Below are positions 54,721-63,978 of a stretch of DNA of 64,000 bases, piece after piece. The DNA is taken from contig LR134495.1 in the NCBI GenBank assembly GCA_900638155.1, positions 2,271,739 to 2,335,738 of the forward strand, given 5' to 3'. The notes beneath the pieces were generated by a model. That model made no database searches. It worked only from the letters and a program-made list of their open reading frames with translations, and was not told where the DNA came from. Numbering within the stretch: position 1 is the first letter of the stretch; every line of letters starts with the position of its first letter. Source of the stretch: Mannheimia haemolytica. GTDB taxonomy: Bacteria > Pseudomonadota > Gammaproteobacteria > Enterobacterales > Pasteurellaceae. A program made the translations under genes and the position numbers.

Positions 54721-56016
54721 TTAACCTACCCACACAAATTTAGCAATAAAGAGAAGTGAAACTACTAAAACAGAAAGATTGATTTCTTTCCAACGCCCGG
54801 TGAAGGCTTTCATTACGCAGTAGCTGATAAAGCCGAATGCAATCCCTTCAGTGATGGAGTAAGTAAACGGCATCATTGCGGTAGTAATAAATGCCGGTGT
54901 GGCTTCAGTTAAATCGTCCCATTTTACTTCAATCAAGCTAGATGCCATTAAAATTCCTACAAATACCAACGCCCCCGCAGTTGCATAGGCAGGTACTAAC
55001 CCTGCAAGTGGTGAGAAGAAAATGGTTAATAGGAATAAGATCCCAACTACCACCGCAGTTAAACCGGTACGACCGCCAACTGAAACACCCGAGCCACTTT
55101 CAATATAGGTAGAAATCGCTGAAGTTCCCATATAAGAGCCTGCCATTGCAGCGGTACTATCTACTAGCAGAGCTTGTTTCATTTTCGGGAAACGCCCTTG
55201 TTCATCCGCAAAGCCTGCTTTGGTAGTCACCGCAATTAAGGTGCCGGAAGAGTCAAACAGGTTTACCAACATAAAGGAGAAAATGATCCCGAGTAAGGCA
55301 ACATCAAAAGCACCGGCAATATCCACTTGCCCTACCACAGCACCAAGGCTTGGTGGCATAGACATTATGCCGTTAAAGCTTACAGCCGGGTCAAAGGCTA
55401 AGGCAAGAGCGGTAACAATCACAATTGAAATTAACACGCCTGAGTGAATACCTTTCGCCGCTAATACAACAATGATGAAAAAGCCTAAAATCCCCATTAA
55501 CACTTTCGGGTCGTGCAAATCACCTAGTGCCACAAGCGTTGCCGGATTTGGCACCACCAAGCCCATATTTTTAAAACCGATTAGGGCAATGAATAAACCG
55601 ATACCGGCACCAATACCTACACGTAAACCAAGTGGAATCGCAGACATAAACCAGTAACGAACTTGTAATACAGTTAATAGAAATAAGCCGACAGAGCCCA
55701 AGAAGATCGCCCCCATACCTACTTGCCACGAGTAACCTAATTTTTGCACTACTACGAATGCAAAAAAGGCATTTAAGCCCATTGCCGGTGCAAGAGCAAT
55801 CGGTAAATTACTGAATAACCCCATTGCAATTGTGCCAAAAGCCGCAATTAAACAGGTAGTGACAAACACCACTTGGGTGTCCATTCCCGCCACGCCTAAA
55901 ATAGACGGATTGACGAAAACAATATAAACCATTGTGAAAAAGGTAGTAATACCGGCGATAATTTCGGTTTTCACATTACTGCCTTTTGCTTTGAGCTGAA
56001 ATAATTTTTCTAACAT
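54721..56016 (-). CDS. NCS2-family purine permease (adenine or guanine/hypoxanthine type)
   Basis: 431 residues from ATG 56016 (AAGG upstream). AzgA-like subfamily marks: EIIAGITTFFTMVYIVFVNP, PIALAPAMGLNAFFAF, VGIGAGIGLFIALIGFKNMG, NLFDSSGTLIAVTTKAGF and SAISTYIESGSGVSVGGRTGLT in pieces. Twelve to fourteen helices. Imports adenine or guanine/hypoxanthine with protons; which one is not decidable here. Single gene; no purine riboswitch seen upstream. Confidence 0.9.
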   Translation of the reverse strand: MLEKLFQLKAKGSNVKTEIIAGITTFFTMVYIVFVNPSILGVAGMDTQVVFVTTCLIAAFGTIAMGLFSNLPIALAPAMGLNAFFAFVVVQKLGYSWQVGMGAIFLGSVGLFLLTVLQVRYWFMSAIPLGLRVGIGAGIGLFIALIGFKNMGLVVPNPATLVALGDLHDPKVLMGILGFFIIVVLAAKGIHSGVLISIVIVTALALAFDPAVSFNGIMSMPPSLGAVVGQVDIAGAFDVALLGIIFSFMLVNLFDSSGTLIAVTTKAGFADEQGRFPKMKQALLVDSTAAMAGSYMGTSAISTYIESGSGVSVGGRTGLTAVVVGILFLLTIFFSPLAGLVPAYATAGALVFVGILMASSLIEVKWDDLTEATPAFITTAMMPFTYSITEGIAFGFISYCVMKAFTGRWKEINLSVLVVSLLFIAKFVWVG

Positions 56017-56043
56017 AAGACCTTCGGTGTTTAAACAAAATGA

Positions 56044-56075
56044 CAACGCCCAAGCAATCGGTTGCTCGGGCGTTG
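56044..56075 (-). terminator. Terminator after the Asd-like gene
   Basis: CAACGCCC / GGGCGTTG arms extended by AAGCAA / TTGCT, with T-rich DNA on the minus-strand exit. It lies in the 96-bp gap before the permease. Confidence 0.75.
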
Positions 56076-56112
56076 ACGATTTTTATCACGGAATAAATAC
56101 TTTTGCAAGCAC

Positions 56113-57099
56113 TTAATACGCTAAAACTAATTTTAGTAATTTCACCGCTAAAAATGCAAGGCTAAAACGCTGCTCATCAGCGACTGTCCAGAACTGGATT
56201 TCCTGTTCGGACTTTGTTAATAACTGACTGATTTCTAACGCATTTTGCTCTTCGCTTTCGCCATTTTTCACCGCGGTCATCACTGAATTTTCGTTGAAAT
56301 TCAGCCAATTTTCGGCTTTCCACGCTTCACTTAAAACATTGGCATCTAGCTGATATTCAGATTGCACCGACACCATTTGGGAAACGCCATAAAAAACCGG
56401 CACTTGCACGCTGTGGAAGGTAGTACAAGCGGTCAAATTCGGTAAAACTTTTGCAAGTTGCAGCTCAAAGGCTTTTGAGAATGGTAGATTTTTCTCCTCT
56501 CCCTGCACATTTGCCGGCACAACATCAAAAGCGATACGTTCAGCATTTTCATCAAACGGAATGCCATTTAACAAACGGGCAGTTTGTCCGGCAAGCTCTT
56601 TGACTTTTTCATCACCAAAATAGGCAGAGGGTAAAAGTGACGTCACCCACACCTGTTTTAACGGCTCGTTCAGCAACGGTTTTAACGCTAATGCCAGTTG
56701 TGAAATTTGCGGATTGGCTAAGGCTACAATATTTCGCTCACGCAGATTTGCCACATTTTCATCATTTACACTTGGCACAACTACCGGTACATCGCCGATG
56801 AGTGCGGTAATGCCGTATAAATCTAAAATCACACAGCCGGCTTTCACCGCTTCTGCCAACACTTCCGCTTGTGCCATTTTACCGGCAAATAGAACATGGC
56901 TAAATTCCGCCCAATTTACTTCATCTAACGCATATAGTGCGACTGCTTTTGCCCCAAAGCGTAAATTCTGCTCTTCACCAAACGGCTCAAGCTCAACGGC
57001 TGAAATATTTTCAATCCCTAAATCTTGATTTGCTAATGCTTCAAGTAATTTTTCTGCCAGCGTAAAATCAGCGGCAATCGCTAAATGGATATTCGACAC
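56113..57099 (-). CDS. usg: USG-1-like protein, aspartate-semialdehyde dehydrogenase homologue without catalytic Cys
   Basis: 328 residues. The overall Asd layout is present: N-terminal Rossmann (HLAIAADFTLAEKLLEAL), ELEPFGEEQNLRFGAKAVAL, VLFAGKMAQAEVLAEAVKAG, VVVPSVND, and the dimer domain. Where true Asd has the nucleophile motif (N-C-T/x), this protein reads IVALANPQISQLALAL, with no cysteine; Cys occurs only in KAGCVILD and LTACTTFHSV. That makes it a probable non-enzymatic paralogue like E. coli Usg, which sits before truA. truA is not here. Partner or role unknown. Confidence 0.85.
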   Translation of the reverse strand: MSNIHLAIAADFTLAEKLLEALANQDLGIENISAVELEPFGEEQNLRFGAKAVALYALDEVNWAEFSHVLFAGKMAQAEVLAEAVKAGCVILDLYGITALIGDVPVVVPSVNDENVANLRERNIVALANPQISQLALALKPLLNEPLKQVWVTSLLPSAYFGDEKVKELAGQTARLLNGIPFDENAERIAFDVVPANVQGEEKNLPFSKAFELQLAKVLPNLTACTTFHSVQVPVFYGVSQMVSVQSEYQLDANVLSEAWKAENWLNFNENSVMTAVKNGESEEQNALEISQLLTKSEQEIQFWTVADEQRFSLAFLAVKLLKLVLAY

Positions 57100-57285
57100 A
57101 CTATCTCCTTTTTCATAACGTTATTCGGTTTCATTATAAGCTAATTTCACGCTTCAGAAAAATCATAACTCATAATGTGTAATTTATGGTTTTTGCAAAT
57201 TTTAAACGAAAAAACACCGCTTGTTTTGCCTGCAATTTGCTTTTCAAATGATTGAACTTTTGATATAGTTCACACTTTAAAAGTA

Positions 57286-57304
57286 GCTTATCATTCTCAT
57301 TAAA
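57286..57304 (-). promoter_or_regulatory. Weak Fur-like box before ybfE-fldA-fur
   Basis: On the minus strand TTTAATGAGAATGATAAGC agrees with the Fur consensus at 13 of 19 positions, centred 45 bases before ybfE. Autoregulation of fur through this site is plausible but unproven. Confidence 0.4.
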
Positions 57305-57339
57305 ACTGAGGATTAGCTAAAGCCCAATAGTAAAACAAA

Positions 57340-57615
57340 ATGGCAAAACAAGATTCAGATTGTATAACCTTAGATCTGTTTGCGACTGTACCAAAAGTTG
57401 GGCGTCCTCGTACAAATCCTCTTGATAGAGAACAACAACTTCGAATCAATAAACGTAACCAACTAAAACGAGATAAGTCTTCCGGTTTAAAACGGGTAGA
57501 ATTAAAACTGCATTCGGATTTAGTAAAGTTATTAGAGGAACAGGCGTCTGAACAAGGTGTTTCACGCGGGCAGTTAATTGAAACAATTCTAAATAATTAT
57601 CTCACAAATAGGTAG
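57340..57615 (+). CDS. ybfE: YbfE-family ribbon-helix-helix protein
   Basis: 91 residues, very like E. coli YbfE, including TLDLFATVPKVGRPRTNPL, LRINKRNQLKRDKSSGLKRV and a C-terminal CopG-type helix pair (SRGQLIETILNNYL). The E. coli gene is LexA-regulated, but I see no SOS box upstream here. Probably a small DNA-binding protein. Heads the conserved ybfE-fldA-fur unit, 5 bases before fldA. Confidence 0.92.
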   Translation: MAKQDSDCITLDLFATVPKVGRPRTNPLDREQQLRINKRNQLKRDKSSGLKRVELKLHSDLVKLLEEQASEQGVSRGQLIETILNNYLTNR

Positions 57616-57620
57616 TAGCA

Positions 57621-58145
57621 ATGGCAGTTGTAGGTTTATTTTACGGTAGCGATACAGGCAATACAGAAAATATTTCAAAAATGATTCAGAAAAAATTAGG
57701 GGCTGAATTAATTGATATTCGTGATATTGCTAAAAGTACAAAAGAAGATATTGAAGCATACGATTTTCTGATGTTTGGGATCCCAACTTGGTATTATGGT
57801 GAATCGCAAGCCGATTGGGACGATTTTATGCCTACCCTAAAAGAGATTGATTTTAACGGCAAAGTCGTTGCAATTTTTGGTTGCGGTGATCAGGAAGATT
57901 ATGCAGAATATTTCTGTGATGCAATGGGTACTGTGCGTGATGTGGTAGAGCCAAATGGTGGTGTGATTGTTGGTCATTGGCCAACTGCCGGTTACACTTT
58001 CGAGGTTTCTCAGGCCTTAGTTGATGATGATACTTTTGTCGGCTTATGTATTGATGAAGATCGTCAGCCTGAATTAACCACTGAACGTGTTAATAAATGG
58101 TGTGAGCAGTTGAAAGAAGAAATGTGCTTAGACCAACTCGCATAA
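57621..58145 (+). CDS. fldA: Flavodoxin I
   Basis: 174 residues. FMN phosphate loop GLFYGSDTGNTENISKMI, the isoalloxazine loops PTWYYGESQADWDDF and IFGCGDQEDYAEYFCDAMG. Long-chain flavodoxin. Carries electrons for the MEP pathway (IspG/IspH), biotin synthase and radical SAM enzymes. Its position just before fur ties it to iron supply, as flavodoxin can replace ferredoxin. Confidence 0.97.
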   Translation: MAVVGLFYGSDTGNTENISKMIQKKLGAELIDIRDIAKSTKEDIEAYDFLMFGIPTWYYGESQADWDDFMPTLKEIDFNGKVVAIFGCGDQEDYAEYFCDAMGTVRDVVEPNGGVIVGHWPTAGYTFEVSQALVDDDTFVGLCIDEDRQPELTTERVNKWCEQLKEEMCLDQLA

Positions 58146-58180
58146 TAACTATTTTGGATAAAGATAAATAGGTGGCATAT

Positions 58181-58621
58181 ATGTCTGAAGCAAATATTAA
58201 ACGTTTAAAAGAGGTAGGCTTAAAAGTAACCGAGCCTCGTTTGACTATCCTTGCATTAATGCAAGATATTCGTGATGAAATGCAACATTTTGCAGCAGAA
58301 GATATTTATAAGATTCTGTTAGAAAAAGGCTCAGACATTGGTTTAGCAACGGTTTATCGTGTCTTAAACCAATTTGAAGAAGCCGGCATTTTAACCCGCC
58401 ATAATTTCGATGCGAATAAAGCAGTATTCGAATTAAATATGAACCACGAACACGACCATATTATTTGTATGGATTGTGGTAAGGTGTTCGAATTTAAAGA
58501 TCCTGATATGGAGCGTCGCCAACGTGAAATCAGTGAAAAACACGGAATGGAATTGACTAACCACAGTTTATATCTGTATGGTAAATGCAGTAATTTAACC
58601 AACTGTGATGAGAAAAAATAA
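58181..58621 (+). CDS. fur: Ferric uptake regulator Fur
   Basis: 146 residues from ATG 58181, preceded by AGGTGG; the GTG three codons earlier is inside this ribosome site. N-terminal winged helix (VTEPRLTILALMQD; LATVYRVLNQFEEAGI), then regulatory metal site HEHDHIICMDCGKVFEF with Cys pair, and a C-terminal Cys pair KCSNLTNCDEKK. The wording is very close to H. influenzae Fur. Represses iron uptake genes with Fe2+; the two heme loci in this window carry matching boxes. Confidence 0.97.
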   Translation: MSEANIKRLKEVGLKVTEPRLTILALMQDIRDEMQHFAAEDIYKILLEKGSDIGLATVYRVLNQFEEAGILTRHNFDANKAVFELNMNHEHDHIICMDCGKVFEFKDPDMERRQREISEKHGMELTNHSLYLYGKCSNLTNCDEKK

Positions 58622-58647
58622 TATTTCTTATTTTGACTTATTTCTAT

Positions 58648-58674
58648 TACCGAAGTCCCTTTGGGTCTTCGGTA
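58648..58674 (+). terminator. Hairpin after fur
   Basis: TACCGAAG-T-CCC-TTT-GGG-T-CTTCGGTA followed by TTGTTCTATAT. A good stem with a weak T tail. Confidence 0.65.
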
Positions 58675-58703
58675 TTGTTCTATATAGGTTTCCCTAATTT
58701 AAA

Positions 58704-61370
58704 ATGACGATGGAAGAAAATACCCACACTGTTGTAGATGCCCAAATCCGGCAACCTCGCAAAATTTCTCCTTTTTGGCTGTTACCAATAGTTGCTTTTA
58801 TTATTGGTGCTTTGCTATTTTTCCAAATTTTAAAAGAGCAAGGTGAAACAATCACAATTCGATTTAGTAAAGGTGATGGCATTACTGCCGGAAAAACCGC
58901 TATTCGATACCAAGGTTTGCAAATAGGCCAAGTTAAGCGCGTTTATTTTGTTGATAACTTAAAAGAAGTGGAAGTGCAAGCAGAAATAAACCCTGAAGCC
59001 AAAAGTATTTTACGCAAACAGACTAAATTCTGGTTAGTGCAACCAAGTGCTTCTTTGGCCGGAGTTTCAGGCTTAGATGCGATTGTTTCTGGTAACTATA
59101 TTACCCTACTTCCCGGTGAAGGCGATTTCGTCGACGAATTTATTGCGGAAGAAGATCCTCCGGCTATTACCGTGAGCGATGGCGATTTACTGATCCGTTT
59201 AATCTCTGATGACATAGGCTCTATTACTGTCGGAGCGAGTGTTTATTTCCGTAAAGTGCCAGTGGGCAATATTGCCGATTATCGTTTTACCAAAGACCAG
59301 AAAAAAATCGAAATTGATGTCGTCATTAACCAAAAATACGCTCATCTAGTGAAAAAAGAAAGCCGATTTTGGAATATTAGTGGCATTAGCGCTGATGTAA
59401 ATTTACAAGGTATTAAAATCAATATGGACAGCCTTGCCTCGGTAGTACAAGGTGCGGTTGCTTTTGATTCGCCTGATAATATGGAAGTTGCCGAGCAAGG
59501 ACAGAAATTTGAGCTATATCCGGATTTGAAATCAGCTAAACGTGGAATTGAAATCAACGTAAAACTACCGCTTACGCGTAATTTAAAAATTAATGAGACC
59601 GGCGTTTTTCACCAAAATGTGCAAATTGGTATGCTTTCTCAGCTAAAATTACCGCAAGTAAAAGACAACGGTGTGCCACAGCAAGAATCAGAGCAGCATA
59701 GACAGATTGATGGGGTTTTATTAATTGACCCAAGTTATGAAAATTTACTACGCTCACAAACTAAAATCTTGCTCAAAGAGCCGAAATTCTCCTTAAACAC
59801 AGAGCAACTGACCAAAGTGGGCGAGCTGCTGCGTGGTGTCTATTTTGAAGTTCACCCGGGTGAAGGGGAACCACAATCGGAATTTGTGGTACAAAACGAA
59901 GCCGATTATCTATTAAGTTTACCGAATTTACTTAGCTTTAGCTTAATTGCTCCTCAAGCCTATGGGGTAGATACCAATCAGGGGATTTACTATAGCGATG
60001 TGCAAATCGGAGAAATCGTCAAACGTAGCCTAGAGTTAGACAAAGTACGTTTTGATGTCATTATTTATCCGCCTTATCGCAACCTGATTGGGAGTAACAG
60101 CAAATTTGTTGCGATATCCAACATTGATATGTCGGTGGGGCTAGATGGGTTAAGAGTTCACGCCGGTTCACCATCTGAATGGTTAAAAGGCGGTGTTCGC
60201 TTAATTAACGGTAAAAATGACGGTAGCCCGAAAAAACAATATGCACTGTATAAAGATGTAGAAAGTGCCGAATCAGGCGTTGCAACCTTAGAGAAAAAAG
60301 CGACTACGACCCTTTCGGCTGAATCACTATCCGGCATTAGCGAAGGTTCTGTGGTGCTATACCGTGATTTTCAGGTCGGTGAGGTGTTAAAAATCACACC
60401 GAAACAACAGAAATTTGAGGTTGAGCTATTTATTCAGCCAAATTATCGCCATCTATTAACCGAAAAAAGCCGTTTCTGGATTGAACCGGCAGCCAATGTC
60501 GATGTGTCACTCAAAGGCGTGAATATCACCACAGCTCCGTTAATGCGTACCTTAAAAGGGGCGATCAGCTTTGATAATGGCGGTTCAAAAGGCAATAAAA
60601 CGCTTTATGCCAGCAAAGAAAAAGCTACCTCGGGCAATACTTACCTCACGCTGATTGCGAAAGATGCGAGTAAGTTAAGCGAAGGAATGGACATTAAATA
60701 TATGGGATTAACCGTAGGTCAAATTGAAAAACTTGAGCTACAAAATGCAAAAAAACAGATAAAAGCGACCGCTTACATTCAAAGGAAATACTATCCGTTA
60801 ATTGCAAAAGCCGGCAGTAAATTTAATGTTATCTCGCCTGAAATCAGTACCTCCGGCTTTAAAAATTTAGATGCAGCACTGCAAAATTACATTACGGTTG
60901 ATGTCGGTTCAGGGCAAGCTCAAAACCAATTTGTTCTTGCAGATACCGACACAGTGAAAACCACCTATGCCAACGGTTTCCCGATTATTGTTGAAACCAC
61001 TAATGCCAATGGTATTCAGCCGGAAGCACCGGTGCTTTACCGTGGAATGCAGGTGGGAATAGTCAGCCGTTTAGGGCTAAGTGAGTTAGGCGATCGAGTG
61101 CTTATTTATGTCAATATTCAAGATAAATACAAGCACTTAGTCAGAACTAACACCCAATTCTGGCAAGCTTCAGGTTACACGATGGACGTGAGCCTGCAAG
61201 GTGTAAGTATGAACTCAGGCACAATGTCGCAGTTATTAAACGGCGGTATTGAGTTCTCTACCCCTTACACTAAAGTGGTGAAGCCTCAGGCTCAGCCAAA
61301 CAGACGATTTTTCTTACAACGCAAACTACCTGATGAAGCCCCTGCTTGGGATCAAGGAATTGCGGAATAA
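58704..61370 (+). CDS. letB: LetB/YebT-like MCE protein (seven MCE domains)
   Basis: 888 residues (E. coli LetB about 880). One N-terminal helix (FWLLPIVAFIIGALLFFQIL), then seven MCE modules, recognised by the repeated [IV]-x-[YF]-x3-x-[VIL]-G core near residues 67, 180, 301, 428, 551, 664 and 777: e.g. IRYQGLQIGQVK, VYFRKVPVGNI, VLYRGMQVGIVSR. Such proteins stack into a hollow tube that spans the periplasm and moves lipids between membranes. Seven modules separate LetB from the three-module PqiB. The PqiA/LetA-like membrane partner that usually precedes it is absent; fur is upstream instead. Confidence 0.92.
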   Translation: MTMEENTHTVVDAQIRQPRKISPFWLLPIVAFIIGALLFFQILKEQGETITIRFSKGDGITAGKTAIRYQGLQIGQVKRVYFVDNLKEVEVQAEINPEAKSILRKQTKFWLVQPSASLAGVSGLDAIVSGNYITLLPGEGDFVDEFIAEEDPPAITVSDGDLLIRLISDDIGSITVGASVYFRKVPVGNIADYRFTKDQKKIEIDVVINQKYAHLVKKESRFWNISGISADVNLQGIKINMDSLASVVQGAVAFDSPDNMEVAEQGQKFELYPDLKSAKRGIEINVKLPLTRNLKINETGVFHQNVQIGMLSQLKLPQVKDNGVPQQESEQHRQIDGVLLIDPSYENLLRSQTKILLKEPKFSLNTEQLTKVGELLRGVYFEVHPGEGEPQSEFVVQNEADYLLSLPNLLSFSLIAPQAYGVDTNQGIYYSDVQIGEIVKRSLELDKVRFDVIIYPPYRNLIGSNSKFVAISNIDMSVGLDGLRVHAGSPSEWLKGGVRLINGKNDGSPKKQYALYKDVESAESGVATLEKKATTTLSAESLSGISEGSVVLYRDFQVGEVLKITPKQQKFEVELFIQPNYRHLLTEKSRFWIEPAANVDVSLKGVNITTAPLMRTLKGAISFDNGGSKGNKTLYASKEKATSGNTYLTLIAKDASKLSEGMDIKYMGLTVGQIEKLELQNAKKQIKATAYIQRKYYPLIAKAGSKFNVISPEISTSGFKNLDAALQNYITVDVGSGQAQNQFVLADTDTVKTTYANGFPIIVETTNANGIQPEAPVLYRGMQVGIVSRLGLSELGDRVLIYVNIQDKYKHLVRTNTQFWQASGYTMDVSLQGVSMNSGTMSQLLNGGIEFSTPYTKVVKPQAQPNRRFFLQRKLPDEAPAWDQGIAE

Positions 61371-61387
61371 TATTGATGGAGTAAAAA

Positions 61388-61897
61388 ATGCCTTTATTAG
61401 ATAGTTTTAAAGTAGATCACACCAAAATGAACGCCCCAGCCGTGCGTGTTGCAAAAACAATGACCACACCGAAAGGCGATACCATTACCGTGTTCGATCT
61501 CCGTTTCTGCCGTCCGAATATTGATATTCTACCGGTGCGTGGGATTCACACGATGGAACATCTTTTTGCCGGTTTTATGCGTGACCACCTCAATAGCGAA
61601 CAGGTGGAGATCATTGATATTTCACCAATGGGTTGCCGTACCGGTTTTTATATGTCACTGATTGGCACACCTTCAGCAGAAGAGGTTGTCAAAGCGTGGA
61701 CGGCTTCAATGGAAGATGCGTTACATAAAATCCCTGATGTATCGGCAATTCCTGAGCTGAACGAATATCAATGTGGCTCTTACAAAGAGCATTCTTTAGA
61801 AGAAGCTCACCAAATTGCCCGTAATGTGTTAGCTGCCGGCATCGGTGTAAATCACAACGAAGATTTAGCCTTAGACGAAAAATTACTTAATCCATAA
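61388..61897 (+). CDS. luxS: S-ribosylhomocysteine lyase, AI-2 synthase
   Basis: 169 residues. Metal site H54-x-x-E57-H58 in GIHTMEHLF and Cys129 in [10 protein letters not shown]. Splits S-ribosylhomocysteine to homocysteine and DPD, the precursor of AI-2. It returns homocysteine to the methionine cycle, relevant to the mesD/mesX pair in this window. Starts 17 bases after letB with a good ribosome site, so may be part of the same transcript; a terminator follows. Confidence 0.98.
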   Translation: MPLLDSFKVDHTKMNAPAVRVAKTMTTPKGDTITVFDLRFCRPNIDILPVRGIHTMEHLFAGFMRDHLNSEQVEIIDISPMGCRTGFYMSLIGTPSAEEVVKAWTASMEDALHKIPDVSAIPELNEYQCGSYKEHSLEEAHQIARNVLAAGIGVNHNEDLALDEKLLNP

Positions 61898-61915
61898 TTT
61901 TTCTTAACATTTTTC

Positions 61916-61945
61916 GGGGGCAAATGGTTATTTGCCCCTGCATTT
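61916..61945 (+). terminator. Terminator after luxS
   Basis: GGGGCAAAT-GGTT-ATTTGCCCC stem followed by TGCATTTTTATT. Confidence 0.85.
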
Positions 61946-61966
61946 TTATTCGGAAATCACAAATTT

Positions 61967-63814
61967 ATGTTTGAAAAACTGTTTCAATGGTTTGAGGCAA
62001 GGGTGGAAACTTACCCAAATGAAATGCCAAGAACCCCAAAATCAGGTCTCATTCCTTTTATTTACGACGCCACTAAAGGAATGCGGTTTTATATCTTACT
62101 GCTGACTGTGTTAGTGGCAGCGGTCGGTATTATCGAAGCGGTTCTGTTTCGTTTTATGGGCGATTTGGTCGATTGGGTCAATAAATACTCGCCAACAGAA
62201 CTTTGGGCAGAAAAAGGCTGGACGATTATCGGTATGTTTTTTACTGCCCTACTCGCAGTGGTGTTTGTTTACCTTGCCAGCAGCATTCGCTTTCAATCTC
62301 TGCAAGGGGTATTCCCAATGCGTTTGCGTTGGAACTTCCACCGCTTAATGCTCGGGCAAAGTTTAGGTTTCTATCAAGACGAATTTGCAGGAAGAGTATC
62401 GGCAAAAGTAATGCAAACCGCCCTTTCCGTGCGTGATGTAATTATGACTTGTGCCGATATGTTGGTGTATGTGCTGGTTTACTTCACCACCTCCAGCGTG
62501 ATTTTATTACAACTTGACGGCTGGTTATTCGTGCCGTTTATTTTATGGGTCATCTCATTAGCGGCAACCATTATCTACTTTGTCCCGAAATTAGCCCAAG
62601 CCGCTCAAGAACAATCTGATGCCAGAAGTCTAATGACCGGTCGAATTACCGATGCTTACGCTAACATTGCCACCGTAAAACTCTTCTCGCACGGCAACCG
62701 TGAATCTGCCTACGCCAAAGAATCAATGGAAGAATTTATGGTGACAGTGCATAAACAGATGCGTTTAGTCACGGTGATTGAAACTGTAACCAACCTTACT
62801 TCTATGGCATTAATTCTTTCTACCGCAGCCATCGGCTTATGGTTATGGGGAACGAATATAGTGACAGCCGGTGCGATTGCGACTTCAACCGCATTAGCGT
62901 TACGAATCAAAGGGTTATCGCAATGGATTATGTGGGAATTTGCCCGCCTGTTTGAAAATTTAGGCACGGTGCAAGACGGTATGATTACTCTCTCCAAACC
63001 GCATAATGTGGTGGATAAAACCGATGCTAAACCATTGAATGTGACACAAGGTGAAATTAAATTTGAGAATGTGGATTTTTCCTACGACCCGAAAAAACCG
63101 TTGCTGAAAGACTTTGACTTAACCATTAAACCGGGGGAAAAAGTGGGCTTAGTCGGGCGTAGTGGTGCAGGTAAATCAACGCTCACCAATTTATTATTGC
63201 GTTTTTACGATATTCAAGACGGTTCAATCACGATTGACGGGCAAAATATCCGTGATATTACCCAAGAAAGCCTTCGCTCACAAATTGGTTTGGTGACCCA
63301 AGACACCTCGCTATTACACCGCTCTGTGCGTGAAAACTTGATGTACGGTCGCCCGAACGCCACCGAAGAAGAGATGATCAAAGCCGTTGAACAAGCTGCC
63401 GCCAGTGAATTTATTCCAAACCTGCAAGATGCCAAAGGCAGAACCGGTTTTGATGCACACGTTGGCGAACGAGGGGTAAAACTTTCCGGCGGACAACGCC
63501 AACGGATTGCGATTGCCCGAGTGATGCTAAAAGACGTTCCGATTTTATTACTCGATGAGGCAACCAGTGCGTTAGACTCTGAAGTAGAAGTGGCAATTCA
63601 AGAAAATCTCACGCAATTAATGGAAGGTAAAACCGTGGTTGCGATTGCCCACCGCCTCTCTACCATTATGGCAATGGACAGACTTATCGTGTTAGATAAA
63701 GGCGAAATCGTTGAACAAGGCACGCACGAAGAATTGCTTGCTCAAAACGGTGTTTACGCCAGACTTTGGGCTCACCAAAGCGGTGGGTTCTTACCGGAGA
63801 ATACGGATATTTAA
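61967..63814 (+). CDS. ABC exporter, fused permease-ATPase (MsbA/Atm1-like)
   Basis: 615 residues: six-helix type IV transmembrane domain (about 40-340), then an ATPase: Walker A VGRSGAGKST, Q-loop VTQDTSLLHRSVRENLMYGRP, signature LSGGQRQRIAIARVML, Walker B ILLLDEATSALDSE and IAHRLSTI. All catalytic residues present, so it probably works as a homodimer. An extra 35-residue N-terminal stretch (FEKLFQWFEARVETYPNEMP) precedes helix 1. Substrate (drug, lipid, peptide or metal-glutathione) not predictable. Ends in the strong USS hairpin. Confidence 0.85.
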   Translation: MFEKLFQWFEARVETYPNEMPRTPKSGLIPFIYDATKGMRFYILLLTVLVAAVGIIEAVLFRFMGDLVDWVNKYSPTELWAEKGWTIIGMFFTALLAVVFVYLASSIRFQSLQGVFPMRLRWNFHRLMLGQSLGFYQDEFAGRVSAKVMQTALSVRDVIMTCADMLVYVLVYFTTSSVILLQLDGWLFVPFILWVISLAATIIYFVPKLAQAAQEQSDARSLMTGRITDAYANIATVKLFSHGNRESAYAKESMEEFMVTVHKQMRLVTVIETVTNLTSMALILSTAAIGLWLWGTNIVTAGAIATSTALALRIKGLSQWIMWEFARLFENLGTVQDGMITLSKPHNVVDKTDAKPLNVTQGEIKFENVDFSYDPKKPLLKDFDLTIKPGEKVGLVGRSGAGKSTLTNLLLRFYDIQDGSITIDGQNIRDITQESLRSQIGLVTQDTSLLHRSVRENLMYGRPNATEEEMIKAVEQAAASEFIPNLQDAKGRTGFDAHVGERGVKLSGGQRQRIAIARVMLKDVPILLLDEATSALDSEVEVAIQENLTQLMEGKTVVAIAHRLSTIMAMDRLIVLDKGEIVEQGTHEELLAQNGVYARLWAHQSGGFLPENTDI

Positions 63815-63840
63815 TCCACTCCATCACACATCATACTAAG

Positions 63841-63896
63841 CAAGCGGTCATTTTTTGTTAGCAATTTGCAAGATTTCAACAAAAAACGACCGCTTG
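63841..63896 (+). terminator. USS inverted-pair terminator after the ABC exporter
   Basis: CAAGCGGTC-A-TTTTTTGTT pairs with AACAAAAAA-C-GACCGCTTG: two 9-bp helices around one mismatch, with an 18-base loop. Confidence 0.75.
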
Positions 63897-63978
63897 TTCG
63901 CCAATTAAAACCTCTTCCAAGCACCAATAAAATCTATCAAAAATTTGCAAGATTTCTCCCCTTTTTTCAGGTATCATT

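Noticed and set aside
56017..56112. Purine riboswitch ahead of the NCS2 permease
   Set aside because: The only structure is the terminator of the upstream gene; no purine-aptamer consensus is visible.
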